Positions 53,901 through 58,947 of a DNA stretch of 58,947 nt are shown piece after piece. The first letter of the stretch is position 1. The number at the start of each line of letters is the position of its first letter. The translations under genes and the position numbers were made by a program. The notes under the pieces are model-generated. The model saw only the letters and a list, made by a program, of their open reading frames with translations. It made no database searches and was not told where the DNA came from. Source of the stretch: Desulfobulbus sp. Its GTDB lineage: Bacteria > Desulfobacterota > Desulfobulbia > Desulfobulbales > Desulfobulbaceae. The stretch spans positions 1-58,947 of the forward strand of contig NZ_JAVBXR010000100.1 in the NCBI RefSeq assembly GCF_030824455.1, written 5' to 3'.

Positions 53901-54833
53901 ATGCAGCATCCCAAGGATAAAGAACGAAACGCCGTTATCTGGGGCCTGGGAATAACCATCGCGCTCTTGGCGACATTTGCCTGTATTGCCAAATATTACA
54001 GCAATCCGACGTCCCTGGTGGACACCTATGGAAACGTCGCCGAGAAGAAGGCGATACTTTCCGAAATGCGCATTCGTCTCTATGAATCGGTTGAAATGGA
54101 AAAAAACGCCGTCATGGCGCTCACCGACGAACAATCCCGGCAGTTTGCCGACCAATCGCGCCAAGCCTCGGCCGGAGTGGAACAGCAGCTGCAGAAACTT
54201 CGCGCGCTGGTGGATGCGGTCCCCTTGCGCGACGAGAAAAATCTCCTGGTTGAATTTGACCGTTGCTGGACGGAATTTGGCAAACTCGACCAAGACATCC
54301 TGGCGGTTGCGGTGCAGAACACCAATTTGAAGGCGGCGGCGCTTTCCCGAGAACAAGGCGGATACGCCATGCAACGCTTTGAGCAGGCCCTGGGGGCGAT
54401 ACCGCCGCTGTTTGCAGGAACCCCGGAAGAAGGCCGCGCAACCTCGCCGGCGAACCGCGCCCTGATCGCCGGGCTGAAAATATACGCCCTGCACAGCCCC
54501 CACATAGCCGAGGCAAACGATGGCAAAATGGATCAGCTGGAGGCGCAGATGCAAGCAGAGGAGCGCTTGGCGGTGCAATCGCTGGCCGAACTGGCTGAAC
54601 TGGCCGGATCGGCGGAAGGAACGCGGCGGGACGCAGTGTTGCAGGCCAAAACGGCGTTCGCTGATTTTATCCAGGTGACCGCCGAGGTGGTCGCGTTGTC
54701 TCGACAAAACAGCAACATCAGATCACTTGAGCTTTCCTTAGGCAGAAAACGCAACCTCACCGCTCAATGCGACGAAACCCTGGCGGCTTTCCAAAAGGTG
54801 GTGCAAAGCAGAACTTTCAAGGCAACCCGGTAA
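53901..54833 (+). CDS. Membrane-anchored four-helix-bundle (4HB_MCP-like) protein in the kdp operon
   Basis: A 310-residue protein with one N-terminal membrane helix (VIWGLGITIALLATFACIA, about 13-31) and an all-helical remainder rich in Glu/Gln/Ala/Arg. The section from IRLYESVEMEKNAVMALTDE onward resembles the periplasmic four-helix bundle sensor of chemoreceptors (4HB_MCP). There is no second membrane helix, HAMP or signalling domain, so it cannot signal inward by itself. ATG 53901 has GGAGG 7 bases upstream. It sits between kdpC and kdpD in the same direction. I infer an accessory part of Kdp sensing or pump control; no such component belongs to the classical kdpFABC-DE set. Confidence 0.7.
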   Translation: MQHPKDKERNAVIWGLGITIALLATFACIAKYYSNPTSLVDTYGNVAEKKAILSEMRIRLYESVEMEKNAVMALTDEQSRQFADQSRQASAGVEQQLQKLRALVDAVPLRDEKNLLVEFDRCWTEFGKLDQDILAVAVQNTNLKAAALSREQGGYAMQRFEQALGAIPPLFAGTPEEGRATSPANRALIAGLKIYALHSPHIAEANDGKMDQLEAQMQAEERLAVQSLAELAELAGSAEGTRRDAVLQAKTAFADFIQVTAEVVALSRQNSNIRSLELSLGRKRNLTAQCDETLAAFQKVVQSRTFKATR

Positions 54834-54994
54834 GTTGTAGTATCGTGGATGCGCGTCTTCTTGAAAAACTGCGCGCGCGGATGTTTTCGCTTTCAATATG
54901 ACCAAGATGCGGGGTGTTGCTGTATGCCATTCAATCCGAGTTTTCACGCAACCATAACGGCAGGACGTCAACCAGCGCTGGAGCAGCCGTCGCC

Positions 54995-57673
54995 ATGAGC
55001 CTGCCGCAGGAAGACATGCGCCCTACGCCGGAAGCGATGCTCAAAACCGCCCACGCCGAAGAACGGGCAACCCGGCAGGGAAAACTGAAAATATTTTTAG
55101 GCTACGCGGCCGGGGTCGGCAAAACCTACACCATGCTGGAGGCCGCCCGTCAGCTCAAAGCGGAAGGGTGCGAGGTGGTCGCCGCCTATGTCGAATCCCA
55201 CGGCCGGGTGGAAACCGATGGACTGCTGGCGGGCATTGAGGCGCTGCCCAAGGCCCGGCACGAACACCAGGGGGTGACGCTTGCCGAACTGGACCTTGAC
55301 GCCGTCCTGGCGAGAAAACCTGCGCTGGCCCTGGTCGATGAACTGGCCCACACCAACGCGCCCGGCTGCCGCCATGAAAAACGCTGGCAGGACATCGAGG
55401 AGATGCTCGCCGCCGGGATAGACGTCTACACCACGGTCAACGTCCAGCATTTTGAAAGTTTAAACGACGTTGTTCAGCAGATTACCGGCATTCCGGTGCG
55501 GGAAACCGTTCCCGACAGCCTCCTTGATCTAGCGGCGGAAATCATGCTGGTGGACATCCCGCCCGAGGCCTTGCTGCAACGGCTGCGTCAAGGCAAGGTG
55601 TACATCCCCGAGCAGGCGAACTGGGCCGCGCAAAAATTCTTCCGGCCCGGCAATCTGATTGCCCTGCGCGAGCTGGCCCTGCGACGGACCGCCGCCCGGG
55701 TGGACGACGAGATGCGGACCTATATGGAAACCCGCTCCATCGCCGGTCCCTGGCCCGCCACCGAGCGGTTGCTGGTCTGCGCCAGCGGCAGTCCCTTCAG
55801 CGAGCAATTGATCCGCACCACCCGGCGCCTGGCGGACGAGCTGAAGGCCCAATGGTTCACCGTCTACATCGAAACCCCCGGTCTGGCCAAGGAACAGCAG
55901 GAAAACCGGGGACGGGTCTGGCGCGACCTGCGTCTGGCCGAAAGCCTGGGCTCCGAGGTGGCGACCATCACCGCCTCGTCGGTCGCCGAAGCCTTGATCG
56001 AGTACGCCGTCCGTCACAACGTCACCCGGATTGTGGTCGGCAAGCCCGCCAAATCCCGTTGGCGCGAACTGCTGCGCCCTCCCATCGTCGATCAGATCAT
56101 CCGCCTCAGCGGCTCGATCCATGTCCACGTCGTCAGCTTCAAACAGGGCCCGGCGCAACCCAAACCCCTGGGGTCGCGCCCGGCGCCGGTTGGCTCCTGG
56201 TTCGAGTATCTGATCAGCCTGACCCTGGTTGCGGCGGCGAGCGGTTTTTCCTTCCTGGTCCGCCCTTACCTCTCGCCGACCAACATGGTGATGGTCTATT
56301 TGCTGGCCGTGGTCCTGGCGGCGGTGCGGTTTGGCCGCAAGCCGGCCATGCTGACCGCCGGGCTGGGGGTGCTGGCCTTTGATTTTTTCTTTATCATGCC
56401 CCGGTGGAGCTTTACGGTGGCGGACACCGAGTATCTGTTCACCTTTTTGGGGCTATTCGTGGTCGGGGTGGTCATCAGCTCGCTGGTGGCCCAGGCCAAG
56501 GAACGGGCGGAGGCCCTGCGCGAGCGGGAACTGCAGACGGAAAGTCTGTACTACCTGAGCCGCGACCTGGCCGCCGCCATTGACATGGAATCGATTCTGG
56601 CGGCGGTGGTCAAGCAGGTCAGCGAAACCATGCAGGCCGAACTGGCGGTGCTGGTCATGGAGGAAGAGCAGATGCGGATTGCGGCGAGCAGCAAGGGGCT
56701 GGCGCTTGAAGAGAAGGAACTGGCGGTGGCCGACTGGGCCTTGCGCAATCGGCGGCCCGCAGGAAACGGCACCGAGACGCTTGGTTCGGCGGCGCTGCTC
56801 TATCTGCCGCTGCACACTCCAAGCGCCGTCTTCGGGGTTCTGGGGGTCAAACTGAGCCGCCCCGCCGATTACCGCTCGCCCCATAGCCGTCGCCTGCTCG
56901 ATGCCTTTGTCGCCCAGATCTCGCTGGCCATGGAACGGGTGCGTCTAGCGGAGCAGGCGGAACAGGCGCAGGTGCTGCAGGCCCGGGAGAGCCTGGAGCG
57001 GGCCCTGTTGAACTCGATCTCCCACGACCTGCGCACGCCGCTGGTCACCATCATCGGGGCGCTGAGCAGCCTGCAGGACAAGGATCTCCCCTTGACCGAG
57101 GCCAACAAGCAGGCGCTGCTCGACGGCGCCTGGGAAGAGGCCGAACGGCTGAACCGGTTTGTCGGCAATCTGCTCGACATGACCCGGCTGGAGGCCGGAG
57201 AGCTCGGACTCAACCAGGAGCCCTGCGACGTGCAGGACCTGATCGGATGCGCCTTGAACGCGCTCGATCACCGCCTGGAGGGGCGGGATGTGAGCGTGCA
57301 ACTGGCCGACGGCCTGCCCCTGGTCAGCATGGACATGGTGCTGATGACCCAGGTGGTGATCAATCTGCTGGATAATGCCTTGAAATATTCTTCGGCGGAT
57401 GGTCCGATAGAGATTCGCGTCCAAACCGACGCCCAGGCCCTGACCCTGGAGATTATGGATCGCGGCCCTGGAATCCCCGAGCAGGACCTCAAACGGGTGT
57501 TCGAAAAATTCTACCGCCTGCCGGTTCCCGAAGGGGCAAGCGGAACAGGCCTGGGGCTTTCCATCTGCAAGGGCATTGTCGAGGCCCACCAGGGAACCAT
57601 CCGAGCTGAAAATCGAAGCGGCGGCGGCCTGCGCATGACCTGCCGCCTGCCTTTGGCAATGGACGTGCAATGA
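54995..57673 (+). CDS. kdpD: Potassium sensor histidine kinase KdpD
   Basis: An 892-residue sensor kinase, close to the 894 of E. coli. Order: KdpD ATP-binding domain (about 26-235; Walker A AAGVGKTYTML near 37), USP-like domain (about 258-385), four membrane helices (about 408-500), GAF-like domain (about 525-650), the phosphoacceptor His in SISHDLRTPLVTIIG (near 675) and HATPase (about 770-885; NLLDNALKY, DRGPGIP, GTGLGLSI). The start at 54995 gives a normal length; the frame is open back to 54914. kdpE overlaps its end by 4 bases. Confidence 0.97.
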   Translation: MSLPQEDMRPTPEAMLKTAHAEERATRQGKLKIFLGYAAGVGKTYTMLEAARQLKAEGCEVVAAYVESHGRVETDGLLAGIEALPKARHEHQGVTLAELDLDAVLARKPALALVDELAHTNAPGCRHEKRWQDIEEMLAAGIDVYTTVNVQHFESLNDVVQQITGIPVRETVPDSLLDLAAEIMLVDIPPEALLQRLRQGKVYIPEQANWAAQKFFRPGNLIALRELALRRTAARVDDEMRTYMETRSIAGPWPATERLLVCASGSPFSEQLIRTTRRLADELKAQWFTVYIETPGLAKEQQENRGRVWRDLRLAESLGSEVATITASSVAEALIEYAVRHNVTRIVVGKPAKSRWRELLRPPIVDQIIRLSGSIHVHVVSFKQGPAQPKPLGSRPAPVGSWFEYLISLTLVAAASGFSFLVRPYLSPTNMVMVYLLAVVLAAVRFGRKPAMLTAGLGVLAFDFFFIMPRWSFTVADTEYLFTFLGLFVVGVVISSLVAQAKERAEALRERELQTESLYYLSRDLAAAIDMESILAAVVKQVSETMQAELAVLVMEEEQMRIAASSKGLALEEKELAVADWALRNRRPAGNGTETLGSAALLYLPLHTPSAVFGVLGVKLSRPADYRSPHSRRLLDAFVAQISLAMERVRLAEQAEQAQVLQARESLERALLNSISHDLRTPLVTIIGALSSLQDKDLPLTEANKQALLDGAWEEAERLNRFVGNLLDMTRLEAGELGLNQEPCDVQDLIGCALNALDHRLEGRDVSVQLADGLPLVSMDMVLMTQVVINLLDNALKYSSADGPIEIRVQTDAQALTLEIMDRGPGIPEQDLKRVFEKFYRLPVPEGASGTGLGLSICKGIVEAHQGTIRAENRSGGGLRMTCRLPLAMDVQ

Positions 57674-58368
57674 GCAAGGAAACCAATCTCCCCCGGATAC
57701 TGATTGTCGACGACGAGCCGGCGATTCAGCGCTTCCTGGCCACCGCCCTTGCCGGCGGCGAATTTGCCGTTTTTCAGGCGGAAAACGGCCACGCCGCGCT
57801 GGCGGCGGCGGTGACGGTCAAGCCGGACGTGGTGCTGCTTGATCTGGGGCTTCCGGACATGGATGGGGTGGAGGTTATCGGGCGGATACGCCAGTGGTCG
57901 CAGACGCCAATCATCGTGCTGTCGGTCCGGGATCGCGAGGCCGACAAGGTGCGCGCCCTGGACGCCGGCGCCGACGATTACCTCACCAAGCCCTTTGGCG
58001 TTGGCGAATTGCTCGCACGCATCCGGGTGATGCTGCGGCGATCCCTGCAGCAGGCCCCGGAACCGGTGATCCGGATCGACGAATTGGAGCTCGACCTTGC
58101 CCGCCGTCTGGTGACCCTGGCCGGCCACCCCCTGGCGCTCACCCCCACCGAATACGAACTGCTCCGCCTGCTGGCGACCAACGCCGGCAAGGTGCTCACC
58201 CATCGCCAGATCCTCAAGCAGATCTGGGGGGGTGGCTATGTGGAGCAGCCGCACGTGCTCCGGGTCAACATCAGCAATCTCCGCCACAAACTGGAAAAAG
58301 ACGCCTCCCGGCCGCGCTACATCCTCACCGAATCCGGCGTGGGCTATCGCTTTCGCGGCGAGGGCTGA
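57670..58368 (+). CDS. kdpE: KDP operon response regulator KdpE
   Basis: A 232-residue OmpR/PhoB-family regulator. The receiver has the acidic pair in ILIVDDEP, the phosphoacceptor Asp in VVLLDLGLPDMDG and the conserved Lys in DDYLTKPFGVGEL. The C-terminal winged helix has LTPTEYELLRLLATNAGKVL and the recognition helix region YVEQPHVLRVNISNLRHKLE. Phosphorylated by KdpD, it should activate kdpA and, by the shared repeat geometry described here, kup as well. Confidence 0.97.
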   Translation: MSKETNLPRILIVDDEPAIQRFLATALAGGEFAVFQAENGHAALAAAVTVKPDVVLLDLGLPDMDGVEVIGRIRQWSQTPIIVLSVRDREADKVRALDAGADDYLTKPFGVGELLARIRVMLRRSLQQAPEPVIRIDELELDLARRLVTLAGHPLALTPTEYELLRLLATNAGKVLTHRQILKQIWGGGYVEQPHVLRVNISNLRHKLEKDASRPRYILTESGVGYRFRGEG

Positions 58369-58925
58369 GGGTTGCCATAGTGGATTTTTGAAAAGATCCC
58401 TTGGGGTTGCGGTTAGAGGGTGAGCGCGGCGAACCTCGGATTCGATGAGAATAAAAACCTGAGACAGTAACTCTGCGAGTGGGAAACGGCACGCTGCAAC
58501 ATCTGCCGCTTTATGCGGAACGCACAAGCCCTGACCGCCGCTGTCGTGCGTGCCCGGAGTGGTTGGGCTTCAAGGAGAGACAGCTGTTGGTTTCAGGAGG
58601 AGCTTTCTCAAGCCTGCATCCCCTTGCCGAGCAAGCTCAACCTTCCTGCGGCCAGAGGCCAGAGATGCAGAACTCAACAGTTACAGCCAAGGTTTCTCCG
58701 GTAGGTTATGACTGATTGGAAAAGTCTTGACCGGTTGGAAAAAGACACTGCTTTTTAACTCACGATTATTCTATCGCTTTTTGTCTTTGTGTTTTGACTT
58801 TGTCTTTTTCATGAATCTAACCTGGGTTATAATTTTAAAATATTGAAATTAAACAAATATTTAACATGCTTGACGGTTGAATATCTGACGTAAAAATTGG
58901 CCTAATCATACTGTTAGGGATTAAG
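58369..58925. other. Terminal region without complete genes; possible group II intron remnant
   Basis: About 560 bases after kdpE. From roughly 58,420 to 58,705 the sequence is GC-rich and full of short hairpins (for example GTGGGAAACGGCACGCTGC), with no convincing protein. It ends in a short frame at 58710 (ATG ACT GAT TGG, reading MTDWKSLDRLEKDTAF then stop) that recalls the first residues of group II intron maturases. From 58,740 on the DNA becomes very AT-rich and unlike the rest of the window. Confidence 0.3.
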
Positions 58926-58947
58926 ATGAAAAAGCAACAAATTGTAT
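58926..58947 (+). CDS. Possible start of a gene cut by the window edge
   Basis: ATG at 58926 with AGGGA about 6 bases upstream, reading MKKQQIV to the edge. The Lys-rich start would suit a signal peptide, but seven codons are too few to judge. Confidence 0.3.

Overview
The window is a high-GC bacterial chromosome segment of about 59 kb, most consistent with an anaerobic Desulfobacterota member, probably near Desulfobulbales. This is inferred from the split ATP synthase operon (b and b' present, a and c absent), an oleABCD locus joined to a type II fatty acid set, a PEP-CTERM protein and the protein sequences in general. No rRNA gene is present to settle the taxonomy.

Layout. Positions 1-3,400 are an AT-richer accessory strip holding a PEP-CTERM exported protein, a broken IS3-family element and a small protein made of two copies of one domain. 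Positions 3,468-9,500 (minus) encode the F1Fo ATP synthase subunits b', b, delta, alpha, gamma, beta and epsilon. Positions 9,812-24,746 (minus) form one long codirectional run: alaS, a ketosynthase, an acyl carrier protein, two CrtI-like flavoproteins, an unrelated DUF6946-like gene, FabG-, FabZ- and FabI-like enzymes, a DUF1232 membrane protein, then oleA, oleB, oleC and oleD. I read this as a private fatty acid elongation and desaturation line delivering special acyl chains to head-to-head condensation by OleA, beta-lactone formation by OleC and decarboxylation by OleB, giving long-chain (probably unsaturated) hydrocarbons. It is the most novel-looking system in the window.

Positions 25,043-29,488 carry acetyl-CoA synthetase, a YgaV/SqrR-like ArsR regulator with a DUF2892 protein, and an MFS transporter. 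Positions 29,712-37,329 (plus) carry a GGDEF-EAL protein, LetA and LetB (seven MCE domains) and a Gph-like phosphatase. Next come tRNA-Met, groL/groS and ilvE (minus), then a TetR-controlled ABC-type tripartite efflux operon (minus, 46,685 to 41,518).

Positions 47,157-58,368 (plus) are a potassium island: kup, kdpA, kdpB, kdpC, a membrane-anchored helical sensor-like protein, kdpD and kdpE. The kup and kdpA promoters share the same geometry, four 7-bp direct repeats at offsets 0/11/32/43 and a -10 box at offset 62, which suggests that one OmpR-type regulator, most simply KdpE, activates both. The last 580 bases carry no complete gene. They may hold a group II intron remnant, and a new gene may begin at the very end.
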